DNA from: Diaphorobacter ruginosibacter
GTDB lineage: Bacteria; Pseudomonadota; Gammaproteobacteria; Burkholderiales; Burkholderiaceae_C
DNA length: 64,000 bases
NCBI RefSeq assembly: GCF_014395975.1
Contig: NZ_CP060714.1
Location: 310,001-374,000 of the forward strand
Direction: 5' to 3'
Made by a program: the position numbers and the translations under genes. Positions 34,378 to 43,443 of this stretch are shown here, in pieces. Under the pieces are notes generated by a model. The model was not told the DNA's origin. It worked only from the letters and a program-made list of their open reading frames with translations, and did no database searches. Position 1 is the stretch's first letter. Each line of letters starts with the position of its first letter.

Positions 34378-35973
34378 ATGGCAGTGATGGCGCCACCGGA
34401 AGGAGACCCCGCCAACATCCCCGCACCTGTGGTGCGCGTGGCGATGCGGGGCGTGGGCAAGTCCTATGCGGGCACCGTGGTGCTGCAAGGGGTGGCGCTT
34501 GAGCTGCACGCGGGCGAGGTGCTGGCGCTCACCGGCGAGAACGGAGCCGGCAAGAGCACGCTGTCGAAGATCCTGTGCGGCCTGGTGCAGGATTTCGATG
34601 GGGCGCTCGAACTGGACGGTGCGGCCTTCGTGCCACGTTCGCGCCGCGACGCCGAGGCGCACGGGGTGCGCATGGTCATGCAGGAGCTGGGCCTGATTCC
34701 CACGCTCACCGTGGCCGAGAACCTGCTGCTCGACCGGTTGCCGAACCGCATGGGCTGGCTGGACAACGAGCGCATTCGCAGCCTCGCGCGCGAGCAGCTC
34801 GCGAAGATTGGCCTGACCGGCATCGATCCCGACACGCCGGTGGCGCGCCTGGGCATCGGCCAGCAGCAGATGGTGGAGATCGCCCGCAACCTGCAGGACG
34901 GCACGCGCGTGCTGGTGCTCGACGAGCCCACCGCCATGCTCACGCCCGCCGAGATCGAGCATCTGTTCGAGCAGATCGCGCTGATGAAGGCGCGCGGCGT
35001 GGCGATCGTCTACGTGTCGCACAGGCTGGAGGAGCTGCAGCGCATCGCGGACCGCGTGGCCGTGCTGCGCGACGGGCGGCTGGTGGACGTGCGCGCCATG
35101 CAGGGCGTGCAGGAGCACGAGCTGGTCGAGCGCATGGTCGGCCATGTGGTGCAGGACAACGAAGGCCGTGCACGGCGCAGCCGCGGCGAGCGGCGGCTGT
35201 CGGCGCGCGGCCTGCGCCGGGGCGCATGGGTGCGTGACGTGAGCCTCGACCTGTATGCGGGGGAGATCATGGGGCTGGCCGGCCTGGTGGGTTCGGGAAG
35301 AACCGAGCTCGTGCGCCTGCTGTTCGGTGCGGATCGCGCCGAAGCGGGCGAGATCAGCATCTTCGACGAGCACGGCAAGCCGCGTTCGGATGCCTCACCC
35401 AACTGGCGCAGCCCGGTGCATGCCATCGAGGCGGGCGTGGGGCTGGTCACGGAGGACCGCAAGTCGCAAGGCCTGCTGCTGCCGCAGTCGATCCGCGTGA
35501 ACACCACGCTCGCGGGCGTGGGGAAGGTGGCGAGCGCGGGCTGGCTGCAGAAGGGGCGCGAAGGCGATGTCGCGCGCAGCTGGATCACGCGGCTGCGCAT
35601 CCGCTCCCGCAGCGCGGAGCAGGCGGTGTCCACCTTGAGTGGTGGCAATCAGCAGAAGGTGGTGTTCGCACGCTGGCTGCACCAGCCCTGCGACGTGCTG
35701 CTGCTCGACGAGCCCACGCGCGGCGTGGACGTGGGCGCGCGCGCCGACCTGTACAACGAGATGGACCGCATGGTGGCCGAGCGCAAGGCGGTGCTCATGG
35801 TGTCCAGCGACCTGCGTGAGCTGATGGCCATGTGCGACCGCATCGGCGTGATGCACGGCGGCAGCCTGGTGGCGGTGTTCGAGCGCGGCGAGTGGACGGA
35901 GCAGCAATTGCTCGCCGCCGCATTCGGCAACACCCTGGAAGAACACAAGAGAAAGAAAGCACCCTCCCCATGA
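34378..35973 (+). CDS. rbsA: ribose ABC transporter ATP-binding protein
   Basis: A 531-residue duplicated ATPase. The first half has Walker A GENGAGKST (53-61), a signature written LGIGQQQ and Walker B VLVLDEPT. The second half has a degenerate nucleotide loop GLVGSGRTE (302-310), where the catalytic Lys is replaced by Arg, but a canonical signature LSGGNQQ (420-426) and LLLDEPTRGVD. This asymmetry is normal for RbsA. The stop overlaps the rbsC start (ATGA). The ATG at 34378 is used; a GTG-rich alternative start some codons later cannot be excluded. Confidence 0.94.
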   Translation: MAVMAPPEGDPANIPAPVVRVAMRGVGKSYAGTVVLQGVALELHAGEVLALTGENGAGKSTLSKILCGLVQDFDGALELDGAAFVPRSRRDAEAHGVRMVMQELGLIPTLTVAENLLLDRLPNRMGWLDNERIRSLAREQLAKIGLTGIDPDTPVARLGIGQQQMVEIARNLQDGTRVLVLDEPTAMLTPAEIEHLFEQIALMKARGVAIVYVSHRLEELQRIADRVAVLRDGRLVDVRAMQGVQEHELVERMVGHVVQDNEGRARRSRGERRLSARGLRRGAWVRDVSLDLYAGEIMGLAGLVGSGRTELVRLLFGADRAEAGEISIFDEHGKPRSDASPNWRSPVHAIEAGVGLVTEDRKSQGLLLPQSIRVNTTLAGVGKVASAGWLQKGREGDVARSWITRLRIRSRSAEQAVSTLSGGNQQKVVFARWLHQPCDVLLLDEPTRGVDVGARADLYNEMDRMVAERKAVLMVSSDLRELMAMCDRIGVMHGGSLVAVFERGEWTEQQLLAAAFGNTLEEHKRKKAPSP

Positions 35974-36968
35974 ACAGCACGAGTACGAGCACGTCCAAGG
36001 ACACTAAGGCCGCCTCGCCATGGAGCCAGGCGCTGCGCGGCTCATGGGGCACGTATCTGGGCCTGCTGGTCGTGCTGCTGGGCATGGTGGCGCTGTTCAG
36101 CGCGCTCTCCGAATACTTCTGGAGCAAGGAGACCTTCGTCACCATCGCCAATGAGATTCCGGCACTGGCCGTGATGGCGGTGGGCATGACCTTCGTGCTG
36201 ATCATCGCGGGCATCGACCTGTCGGTGGGCTCGGTGCTGGCCCTGTCGGCGGCAGTGGCGGCGCAGGCGATCCTGATCTGGGGAATGAATGTGTGGCTGG
36301 CCGGCGCGCTCGGGTTGCTCACCGGATTGCTGTGCGGCGCGGTGACCGGCGCGGTGTCGGTGGTCTGGCGGCTTCCGACCTTCATCGTGTCGCTGGGCAT
36401 GCTGGAGGCGCTGCGCGGAGCGGCCTATGTAGTGACCGACTCGCGCACACAGTATGTGGGCGATGCGATATCGGGCCTTGCTGCGCCCATCATGGAGGGT
36501 GTCTCGTCGGCGTTCCTGATTGCGCTGGCGATTGTCATCATCGGGCATGTCGTCCTCACGCGCACGGTGTTCGGGCGGTACGTCATCGGCATCGGCACCA
36601 ACGAGGAGGCAATGCGCCTTGCGGGCATCGATCCGCGCCCGATCCGCATCACGGTGTTTGCGGTGATGGGCCTGCTGGCGGCGCTCGCGGGGCTGATGCA
36701 GTCCGCGCGCCTGGAGGCTGCCGATCCGAACACGGGCGTCGGCATGGAGCTGCAGGTGATCGCCGCCGTGGTGATCGGCGGCACCAGCCTGATGGGCGGC
36801 CGCGGTTCGGTGATCGCCACGTTCTTTGGCGTCCTCATCATCGCCGTGCTCGAGGCCGGCCTTGCGCAGGTGGGGGCGAGCGAGCCGCAAAAGCGCATCA
36901 TCACCGGCGTGGTGATCGTCGTCGCGGTAATCATCGACACCCTGCGCCAGAAGCGCGTGGCCGCGTGA
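35970..36968 (+). CDS. rbsC: ribose ABC transporter permease
   Basis: A 332-residue inner-membrane protein with about eight to ten hydrophobic helices. The family block LIIAGIDLSVGSVLALS and the conserved NEEAMRLAGI loop (the contact with the ATPase) are present, as is VIGGTSLMGGRGSV. It forms the sugar channel with RbsA. The ATG overlaps the rbsA stop by 4 bp. It is followed after 25 bp by the repressor gene. Confidence 0.94.
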   Translation: MNSTSTSTSKDTKAASPWSQALRGSWGTYLGLLVVLLGMVALFSALSEYFWSKETFVTIANEIPALAVMAVGMTFVLIIAGIDLSVGSVLALSAAVAAQAILIWGMNVWLAGALGLLTGLLCGAVTGAVSVVWRLPTFIVSLGMLEALRGAAYVVTDSRTQYVGDAISGLAAPIMEGVSSAFLIALAIVIIGHVVLTRTVFGRYVIGIGTNEEAMRLAGIDPRPIRITVFAVMGLLAALAGLMQSARLEAADPNTGVGMELQVIAAVVIGGTSLMGGRGSVIATFFGVLIIAVLEAGLAQVGASEPQKRIITGVVIVVAVIIDTLRQKRVAA

Positions 36969-36993
36969 CGCGAAGCGTGAAGAGCATTCGGCG

Positions 36994-38046
36994 ATGACCA
37001 GCATAAAGGATGTGGCCCGGCTGGCCGGGGTCTCGGTGACCACGGTTTCGCACGTGCTCAACAAGACGCGCGCGGTGCACGTGGACACGCAGGCACGCGT
37101 GCTGGAGGCCGTGCGCACGCTGGACTATGTGCCGAGCGCCGTGGCGCGCAGCCTCAAGATGAATGCCACGCATACCATCGGCATGCTGGTGCCCAACAAC
37201 TCCAATCCCTACTTCGCCGAGCTGGTGCGCGCCGTGGAGGACGCCTGCTTCGAGGCGGGCTATGCGCTGCTGCTGTGCAACACCGACGACAACGCGGATC
37301 GCCAGCGTGTCTACCTCGACGTGCTGGCCAAGAAGCGCGTGGACGGCGTGATCGTCGCATCGACGACCGACGACGAGCGCATGTCGCGCCACCTGGCGGA
37401 GACCCGCATGCCGATGGTGCTCATCGACCGCGACATCGACGGGCTGGACTGCCCGTGCGTGCAGACGGACCACGTGCAGGGAGGTGCGCTGGCCGCGGAG
37501 CATCTGCTGCAGCTGGGCCATGAGCGCATCGCATGCATCGCGGGACCTGCACGGCTGCATTCGAGCGAATCGCGTGTGCAGGGGTGGCGGGAGCAGCTGC
37601 AGCGCGCGGGGCGTGACGTCAATCTGCTGGTCTATGCGGACTTCTCTGTCAACGGCGGCTATCTCGCGATGCGCGAACTGCTGGACCGCGACGCGGCGGC
37701 GCGCCCGAGCGCGGTATTCGCCTGCAACGACCTGATGGCCATGGGGGCGCTGCGGGCCATGCATGAGCAGGCGCTGGGCGTGCCGCAGGACATGGCGGTG
37801 GTGGGCTATGACGATATCGAGCTGGCGAGCTACACGCAGCCTGCGCTCACCACGGTGGCGCAGCCCGTGCAGCGCATGGCGGGCGAGGCGCTGGCCCGCC
37901 TGCTCGCGCTGATGGCGGCGGGCAAGCGCACCCCGAAGCCCGCTCCGGTGGCGGAGGCGGGGAGCACTTCCTCCATTCAATTGCTGGCACCGTCACTGGT
38001 GGTGCGTGCCAGCAGCGGCCGGCCCCGGGATACGGCAAGGGGATGA
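36994..38046 (+). CDS. rbsR: LacI-family repressor of the ribose operon
   Basis: A 350-residue LacI-family regulator. The helix-turn-helix and hinge are in SIKDVARLAGVSVTTVSHVLN followed by VARSLKMNATHTIGM; the ligand-binding core has NPYFAELVRAVEDACFEAGY, DRDIDGLDCPCV and VVGYDDIELASYTQPALTTV. Its place between rbsC and rbsK is typical. It should bind the GCAAACGTTTGC site at 33291 and be released by ribose. A Pro/Ala-rich insert precedes the final strand. The stop overlaps the rbsK start (ATGA). Confidence 0.92.
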   Translation: MTSIKDVARLAGVSVTTVSHVLNKTRAVHVDTQARVLEAVRTLDYVPSAVARSLKMNATHTIGMLVPNNSNPYFAELVRAVEDACFEAGYALLLCNTDDNADRQRVYLDVLAKKRVDGVIVASTTDDERMSRHLAETRMPMVLIDRDIDGLDCPCVQTDHVQGGALAAEHLLQLGHERIACIAGPARLHSSESRVQGWREQLQRAGRDVNLLVYADFSVNGGYLAMRELLDRDAAARPSAVFACNDLMAMGALRAMHEQALGVPQDMAVVGYDDIELASYTQPALTTVAQPVQRMAGEALARLLALMAAGKRTPKPAPVAEAGSTSSIQLLAPSLVVRASSGRPRDTARG

Positions 38047-39026
38047 ACGATCCGATGACTGATTCGACCGATGACAAGACACGTGCCCGGGACTCCCGCC
38101 CGCGCATCGTGGTGCTGGGCAGCCTGAACATGGACATGGTGCTGCGCGTGCCGCATATGCCGGTGGCGGGAGAGACGCTGCTCGGCCGCGACCTGCGCCA
38201 TGTGCCGGGCGGCAAGGGCGGCAACCAGGCCGTGAGCTGTGCGCGCCAGGGCGCGCAGGTGTGCCTGCTGTCCTGCGTGGGCAGGGATGCCTATGGTGAG
38301 CAGTTGCTGGCTTCGCTGCAGGGCGACGGCATCGACGTGTCGCATGTCATGCAGGCGAGCGATGCGGCCACCGGCGTGGCCGTGATCTCGGTGGACGACG
38401 CCGGGCAGAACCAGATCGTGGTGCTGGCCGGCGCGAACCAGTGGCTGAGCGTGCCCGAGGACCTGCTGGAGTCCCTGCTGCGCGATGCGCAGTTCGTCGT
38501 GCTGCAGTTCGAGACGCCTCTTGCCGAAGTGGAGAAGACGCTGCGCATCGCGCGCAAGGTGGGATGCAGGGTGGCGCTCAATCCGTCGCCGATGCAGGCA
38601 TTCCCGCAGGCGTGGTGGAGCGGCATCGATGTCCTGGTGGTGAACGAGACCGAAGCCAGTGCCTTGAGCCGGCTGGCCGTGGGCACTCCGCAGCAGGCGG
38701 CCGTGGCGGCGCGGCAGCTCCTGGCCAACGGCATCGCGCGGGTCGTGGTCACGCTGGGCGCGAACGGCGCCGTGGTCTGCGACGCGGACGGCACGCGCTG
38801 GCACGAGGCCGTGCAGGTACAGGCCGTGGACAGTACGGCGGCGGGCGACACCTTTCTGGGGGCGCTCACCGTGCGGCTGGCACAGGGGGCACCGCTCGAC
38901 GATGCCACGCAATGGGCCATGCGCGCGGCCGCCATCTGCGTGACGCGCGCGGGCGCCCAGCCCTCGATTCCGCATGCGGCCGAGGTCGAACAACTGACGA
39001 GCGCCACGCGCTGGAGCCGGATATGA
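38043..39026 (+). CDS. rbsK: ribokinase
   Basis: A 327-residue PfkB-family kinase that phosphorylates D-ribose at O5. The first signature is GGKGGNQAVSCARQGA, near the N-terminus, and the second, DSTAAGDTFLGAL, carries the catalytic base Asp269. An ATP-site NETEA (in VVNETEAS) is also present. The ATG overlaps the rbsR stop, and the stop overlaps the rbsD start, so expression is coupled. The N-terminal 19 residues before IVVLGSLNMD are longer than usual. Confidence 0.94.
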   Translation: MNDPMTDSTDDKTRARDSRPRIVVLGSLNMDMVLRVPHMPVAGETLLGRDLRHVPGGKGGNQAVSCARQGAQVCLLSCVGRDAYGEQLLASLQGDGIDVSHVMQASDAATGVAVISVDDAGQNQIVVLAGANQWLSVPEDLLESLLRDAQFVVLQFETPLAEVEKTLRIARKVGCRVALNPSPMQAFPQAWWSGIDVLVVNETEASALSRLAVGTPQQAAVAARQLLANGIARVVVTLGANGAVVCDADGTRWHEAVQVQAVDSTAAGDTFLGALTVRLAQGAPLDDATQWAMRAAAICVTRAGAQPSIPHAAEVEQLTSATRWSRI

Positions 39027-39421
39027 AACGCACACCGTTGCTGAATGCGGAACTCTCGCAGCTGATTGCCGGCATGGGGCATGGCGATGTGCTGGTGATC
39101 GGCGACGCGGGCCTGCCCGTTCCTCCGGGCGTGCGGCGCGTCGACCTGGCGCTGTGTGCGGGCGTGCCGGCCGTATCCACGGTGCTGGAGGTCGTGCTGA
39201 CCGAGCTGCAGGTGGAGCGCGCCGTGATCGCGCGCGAAGCACTCGGAAGTGGCGGTGACATGCCCTCCTGGTATGCGGACAATGCCGCGCATCTGCCTCA
39301 GGCGCAGACCGTGTCGCACGAGGATTTCAAGCAACTGAGCCAGCGCGCCGTGGCCGTGGTGCGCACGGGGGAGTTCACACCCTACGCGAACATCGCGCTG
39401 ATCTCGGGCGTGGTGTTCTGA
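39023..39421 (+). CDS. rbsD: D-ribose pyranase
   Basis: A 132-residue RbsD-family protein that interconverts the beta-pyranose and beta-furanose forms of ribose so that RbsK can use the furanose. His20 in GMGHGD is the catalytic His; IGDAGLPVP and the C-terminal FTPYANIALISGVVF are also family blocks. Last gene of the rbs operon; it ends 12 bp from the convergent pncC gene. No terminator hairpin is evident between them. Confidence 0.95.
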   Translation: MKRTPLLNAELSQLIAGMGHGDVLVIGDAGLPVPPGVRRVDLALCAGVPAVSTVLEVVLTELQVERAVIAREALGSGGDMPSWYADNAAHLPQAQTVSHEDFKQLSQRAVAVVRTGEFTPYANIALISGVVF

Positions 39422-39433
39422 TTCCCGCGCGCG

Positions 39434-39988
39434 TCAGGCCATCAGTTCGTTGAGCCGCACGATCGCGTGCCGCACCGTCTCCGAGCGCACGGTGGCGCGG
39501 TCGCCCGCGAGCTGCCGCACCTCGCTGTGCAGCACGCCATCAACCTGCCAGCCGAACCAGACCGTGCCGACGGGCTTGGCCGCCGTGCCGCCGCCGGGTC
39601 CCGCCACGCCCGTCACGGCCATGCTGACCTGGGCCTGGGAGCGCAGCACCGCGCCGCTTGCCATGGCACGCACCACGGGCTCGCTCACGGCGCCATGCAG
39701 CAGCACCAGCATGCTGGGAACGCCCAGCAGGTCGGTCTTGGCGGCGTTGCTGTAGCTCACGAAGCCGCGCTCGAACCAGTCGCTGGAACCCGCCAGGTCG
39801 GTGCAGGCCGCGGCGATCATGCCGCCGGTGCAGCTCTCGGCGGTGGCCAGCATCAGCTTGCGCGACCTCAGGGTGTCCGCGAGCTGGCGCAGATGCGGCT
39901 CCAGCTGCTCGCTGGGCAGGCCGAAAAGCTCCTTGCCGGCCGATTGCGAAACGCCCTGCGGGTTGTCTTGCTCGAGCATCAGATCCAT
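39434..39988 (-). CDS. pncC: CinA-family nicotinamide-nucleotide amidase
   Basis: A 184-residue CinA C-domain protein that deamidates nicotinamide mononucleotide in NAD recycling. The motif ATAESCTGGMI (from residue 48) and VTGVAGPGGGTAAKPVGTVW are diagnostic. The first 30 residues are a non-conserved extension. Its start overlaps the end of pgpA by 10 bp (39979-39988), so the two are translationally linked, the usual pgpA-pncC arrangement. Confidence 0.93.
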   Translation of the reverse strand: MDLMLEQDNPQGVSQSAGKELFGLPSEQLEPHLRQLADTLRSRKLMLATAESCTGGMIAAACTDLAGSSDWFERGFVSYSNAAKTDLLGVPSMLVLLHGAVSEPVVRAMASGAVLRSQAQVSMAVTGVAGPGGGTAAKPVGTVWFGWQVDGVLHSEVRQLAGDRATVRSETVRHAIVRLNELMA

Positions 39989-40551
39989 CTCCAGAAGGCG
40001 ATCACGAGGAGGGTGCAGAAGGCAGCCACCAGGTCATCGAACATGATGCCGAAGCCGCCGCGCCAGCCGAAGCCCTTGAACAGCTGGTCGGCCCATTTCA
40101 CCGGGCCGGGCTTGGCCGCGTCGAAGAAGCGGAACAATCCGAACGCGATGAGCTGGCCCCAGAATCCCATGGGCATGGCAAGCCAGAGAACGATCCAGAT
40201 GGCAACCACCTCATCCCAGACGATGCTGCCGGGGTCGGACACGCCCATGTGGCGGGCCGTGATGGTGCAGGCGATCCAGCCCAGCACGAGCGAGCCGGCG
40301 ATCACGAGGCCCAGTTGTGCCTGTGTGAGCCACATCTGCATCACCAGATAGGCCAGCCAGCCCCAGGCCGTGCCGACAGTGCCCGGGGCGAAGCGCGAAA
40401 GGCCGCTGCCGAAGCCGAGCGCCACCAGGTGCAGGGGGTGGGACAGCATGAAGCGCCGCAGCGAGTAGCGCGGCGGGGGCGGCGGCGCATGAGGCTGCGG
40501 CTCGGGCATCGGTGCGGGCGTTGATCCAGGAGAGGCTGGGAAATCTTGCAT
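39979..40551 (-). CDS. pgpA: phosphatidylglycerophosphatase A
   Basis: A 190-residue inner-membrane phosphatase that makes phosphatidylglycerol from its phosphate. The family blocks FGSGLSRFAPGTVGT, the VWDEVVA metal site and FRFFDAAKPGPVKWADQ, then GGFGIMFDDL, are all visible along with about four membrane helices. An N-terminal Pro-rich tail of about 28 residues is atypical. It lies 38 bp after the DUF4139 gene. Confidence 0.93.
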   Translation of the reverse strand: MQDFPASPGSTPAPMPEPQPHAPPPPPRYSLRRFMLSHPLHLVALGFGSGLSRFAPGTVGTAWGWLAYLVMQMWLTQAQLGLVIAGSLVLGWIACTITARHMGVSDPGSIVWDEVVAIWIVLWLAMPMGFWGQLIAFGLFRFFDAAKPGPVKWADQLFKGFGWRGGFGIMFDDLVAAFCTLLVIAFWRWI

Positions 40552-40589
40552 GGAGGCGTTCAGAGGACGAGCATGCGTCCTTCAGGCCG

Positions 40590-42278
40590 TCACTTCGACT
40601 CCTGCAGGCGCGCATCCTTCGGGTAACGGAGTGTATGCGCAGCAGTGAATCGCAGGGAAGAGCCGGGGGCAAGGGTTTCGCTCCAGAGAATCAGGCCGGG
40701 GCGACGGTTCCATGCCTTGTCGGCGGGCAAGGGGTCGTATTGCGACACCACGTCGATCTGCTCGTTCTGCGACACGGGGGCGGCGTCCAGCACCTGCAGC
40801 GCAATCGGGCGCTGATGGCGGCTCTCGACACGGTAGGCGTGCTGCACCTTGCGCTCGACATTCGCGCCCGTGAACCCTGCGCTGCCGGAGTTCTGCTGTT
40901 GCGGCTCGGCCGTGACGACGACGCGTTCGTCGCGGCCGAAGGACAGGCCGGTGCGCGAGAGCTCGTCGCTGTTGTTGTCGAGCCGGCCCTGCCCCACATA
41001 GGCGCCGTCGCGGTACAGGGCGACCGGGGCGGCGGGCCATACACCGGGCAGTGCGGAGAGTTGTGCGATCAGGTAGGCGGCGGGCTCCACGCCCGGCGAG
41101 GTGCGCGAGACCAGTTGCGCGCGTGCATCGAGCGAGCCCAGCGACAGCGTGATGCGCTGCCCGCCCGAGGGCACGGTGATGCGCTGGGGCACGGTGAACT
41201 CCGTGGCATAGGCGTCGTCGCTCACCTGCACGTCGAAGTTCGGCATCGCGGGCGTGGTTTCCGCACCCCTATCTCCCATGGACATGAGAGTGACCTTGGA
41301 TGCGGCCACGGGTGCCGGGGCGGGCATGGCGCGAATTTCCGTCGTGAACTGCTCCGCAGGCGCCACGTTGATCGTCCAGGGGCCGGGCAGCCGTCCGGCG
41401 GTCGAGCGTGTGGGCTGGCCCGTGGACAGCGCCAGCTGCACGTTGCGCCAGTCCTCGCCCGTGTTCTGCGCGACGAGCGCCAGGCGCTCGAACTTCACCA
41501 CGCCGCTGGTGCTGTCCAGCGCGGCGCGGTAGCTGGGCGACCATCCGGGGCCGCGCAACTGATAGGACAGCCGCAGCTCGCCTTCACGATCGCTAGCAAG
41601 GGTGATCGTCACGGTGGACGTGCGCGCCTTGGGGCCGGCGATCCGGTTGCGCTCCTCCGTGAGCTCCTTGAGCGCGAGCTCCGCGGCCTCCTGGCGGCGC
41701 TTGGACTGGTGCAGCTTGAGCAGCAGGTCCTGCGACGAGCGCCGCAGCGTGTCCGTGGTGCCGTTGATCGATGCGGACCCCGGCGTTCCCGGCCCGCTGT
41801 GGGGCTCCGAGGGCGGCACGGTGGCAACGGTCCTGAGATAGCTGGTGGCCAGTTCGAGCGAATCGGTTTCTGCCTTCGCGGAAGCCACCCGGTCCTCGGC
41901 ATCGCGCACCTGATCGTCGAGCGGCGTGGCGCATTCCTTGTCGAGGTCGCGATCCTGCACCTTGACGCTGCTCTCGCCGATGCGCACATGGGCGTCGGCC
42001 TGCACCTGCAGGCTCTGCACGTCGAGCTGGGGCGAGAGGCAGCGGATGGTGAGGCTGCGCGCGCCAGCGGGCACACGTGCCGTGCGCTCCACGGTGGCAC
42101 TGCCCGGATAGACCTTCACCTGCGTGATGCGCGAGCCGCCGTCGGCCGAGACAGCGGATACGGAGGTGGGGGCGGCCAGCACACCGCTGCATGCCAGCAG
42201 CATGGCGGCGGGCAGCAGCGGCGCCTTGAGGGGACGGGCGGGAAGGGAGGACAGCTGCGAAGGCATTCTGATGGGCAT
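40590..42278 (-). CDS. DUF4139/DUF4140 secreted protein (MuiA-like)
   Basis: A 562-residue exported protein. A signal peptide (about 1-35) precedes a DUF4140-type N-terminal beta region (ITQVKVYPGSATVERTARVPAG), a coiled-coil centre with many Glu/Lys/Gln (about 100-185), then the DUF4139 beta region (LRLSYQLRGPGWSPSYRA...VALVAQNTGEDWRNVQLALSTG). Family members are called mucoidy inhibitor MuiA, but their biochemistry is unknown. It sits between thiL and pgpA, which are normally adjacent in this group, so it looks inserted. The ATG at 42278 has a GAGG site; an ATG at 42266 is possible. Confidence 0.83.
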   Translation of the reverse strand: MPIRMPSQLSSLPARPLKAPLLPAAMLLACSGVLAAPTSVSAVSADGGSRITQVKVYPGSATVERTARVPAGARSLTIRCLSPQLDVQSLQVQADAHVRIGESSVKVQDRDLDKECATPLDDQVRDAEDRVASAKAETDSLELATSYLRTVATVPPSEPHSGPGTPGSASINGTTDTLRRSSQDLLLKLHQSKRRQEAAELALKELTEERNRIAGPKARTSTVTITLASDREGELRLSYQLRGPGWSPSYRAALDSTSGVVKFERLALVAQNTGEDWRNVQLALSTGQPTRSTAGRLPGPWTINVAPAEQFTTEIRAMPAPAPVAASKVTLMSMGDRGAETTPAMPNFDVQVSDDAYATEFTVPQRITVPSGGQRITLSLGSLDARAQLVSRTSPGVEPAAYLIAQLSALPGVWPAAPVALYRDGAYVGQGRLDNNSDELSRTGLSFGRDERVVVTAEPQQQNSGSAGFTGANVERKVQHAYRVESRHQRPIALQVLDAAPVSQNEQIDVVSQYDPLPADKAWNRRPGLILWSETLAPGSSLRFTAAHTLRYPKDARLQESK

Positions 42279-42386
42279 ACAACCTCGTTCGTTGGGCCGG
42301 AAGACCGGCAGCGCACATGCTAACAGTGCGAAGGGAGCGCGCAGGGAGCGCGCAGGGCACCTGCTCGTGGCTCCTGCAGCGCCGCT

Positions 42387-43352
42387 TCACGCAAAATGGT
42401 CAAAGGAGTTCCAGCGCTGGCGGGCGAGCGGCTGGCCCCTGGCGTCGACGAGGCGGATGCCCTGTCCCTCGGTGACGCGCCCGATGCGCGTGACCCGCGT
42501 CTGCGCCGAGTGCGCCGCTGCGAGCACATGTTCGCGCGCGCCTGCGGGGGCGGTGAAGGCCAGTTCGTAGTCGTCGCCGCCGGCCAGCACGCACTGGCAC
42601 CACAGGTCATCGGGCAGCGAGAGCCCGGACTGGCGGGCCTGCATGGTCTGCAGCACCGCTTCCGCGTCGATTTCCGCACCCGCGAGCGACTGCTTGAGGA
42701 TGTGGGAAAGATCGCCCAGCAGGCCGTCGCTCACGTCCAGCGCGCTGCTGGCAATGCCGCGCAGGGCCAGCCCCAGCGCCACGCGCGGGGTGGGGCACTC
42801 GAGGCGCTGGCGGGCCACCTTGAACAGATCGGGCGGGAGGTGCACCTTGCCGAGCATGGCATCGAGCGCCAGCCGCGCATCGCCGAGCGTGCCGCTCACC
42901 CAGATGTCATCGCCCACCCTGGCACCGCTGCGCAGCAGCGCCTGCCCCGGGGGCACCTCGCCGAAGATGGTGATGCAGATGTTGAGCGGGCCTTGCGTGG
43001 TGTCGCCACCCACGAGCTCGCAGCCATGCTGGTCCGCCAGCGCGAGCAGTCCCTGCGAGAAGCCCTGGAGCCAATGCTCGTCGACACTCGGCAGCGACAG
43101 GGCGAGCGTGAATGCCAGGGGCTTTGCGCCGCTGGCCGCCAGGTCGCTCAGGTTCACGGCCAGAGACTTGTGGCCGAGATGCCGGGGATCGACGTCCTCG
43201 AAGAAATGCCTTCCCGCGACCAGCATGTCGCTGGACACTGCCAGCTGCATGCCCGCCTCGACGCGCAGCAGCGCGCAGTCATCGCCCACGCCCAGGGCAG
43301 CACGCCGCACAGGGCGCGTGAAATAGCGTGCGATCAGATCGAATTCACCCAT
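42387..43352 (-). CDS. thiL: thiamine-monophosphate kinase
   Basis: A 321-residue ATP-grasp-like AIR-synthase-fold kinase that makes thiamine pyrophosphate from the monophosphate. The N-terminus GEFDLIARYF, the GDDCALL metal site, SDMLVAGRHF, the KSLAVNLSDLAASGA block and ALDVSDGLLGDL are all present. Glu and Asp ligands of both metal sites are visible. No thiamine riboswitch is seen. First gene of the minus-strand run thiL-DUF4139-pgpA-pncC. Confidence 0.95.
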   Translation of the reverse strand: MGEFDLIARYFTRPVRRAALGVGDDCALLRVEAGMQLAVSSDMLVAGRHFFEDVDPRHLGHKSLAVNLSDLAASGAKPLAFTLALSLPSVDEHWLQGFSQGLLALADQHGCELVGGDTTQGPLNICITIFGEVPPGQALLRSGARVGDDIWVSGTLGDARLALDAMLGKVHLPPDLFKVARQRLECPTPRVALGLALRGIASSALDVSDGLLGDLSHILKQSLAGAEIDAEAVLQTMQARQSGLSLPDDLWCQCVLAGGDDYELAFTAPAGAREHVLAAAHSAQTRVTRIGRVTEGQGIRLVDARGQPLARQRWNSFDHFA

Positions 43353-43443
43353 GGCCTGCCGGTATTGCCTTTCGTGCAGAAAACCTTGCTGAAAATAACG
43401 TCGTCATCCTTCCAGGGGACGGCCCGCGTGGCCACCGCATGGG

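Noticed and set aside
40512..42323. 603-codon plus-strand open frame
   Set aside because: It is antisense to the DUF4139 gene and has shadow-like composition.
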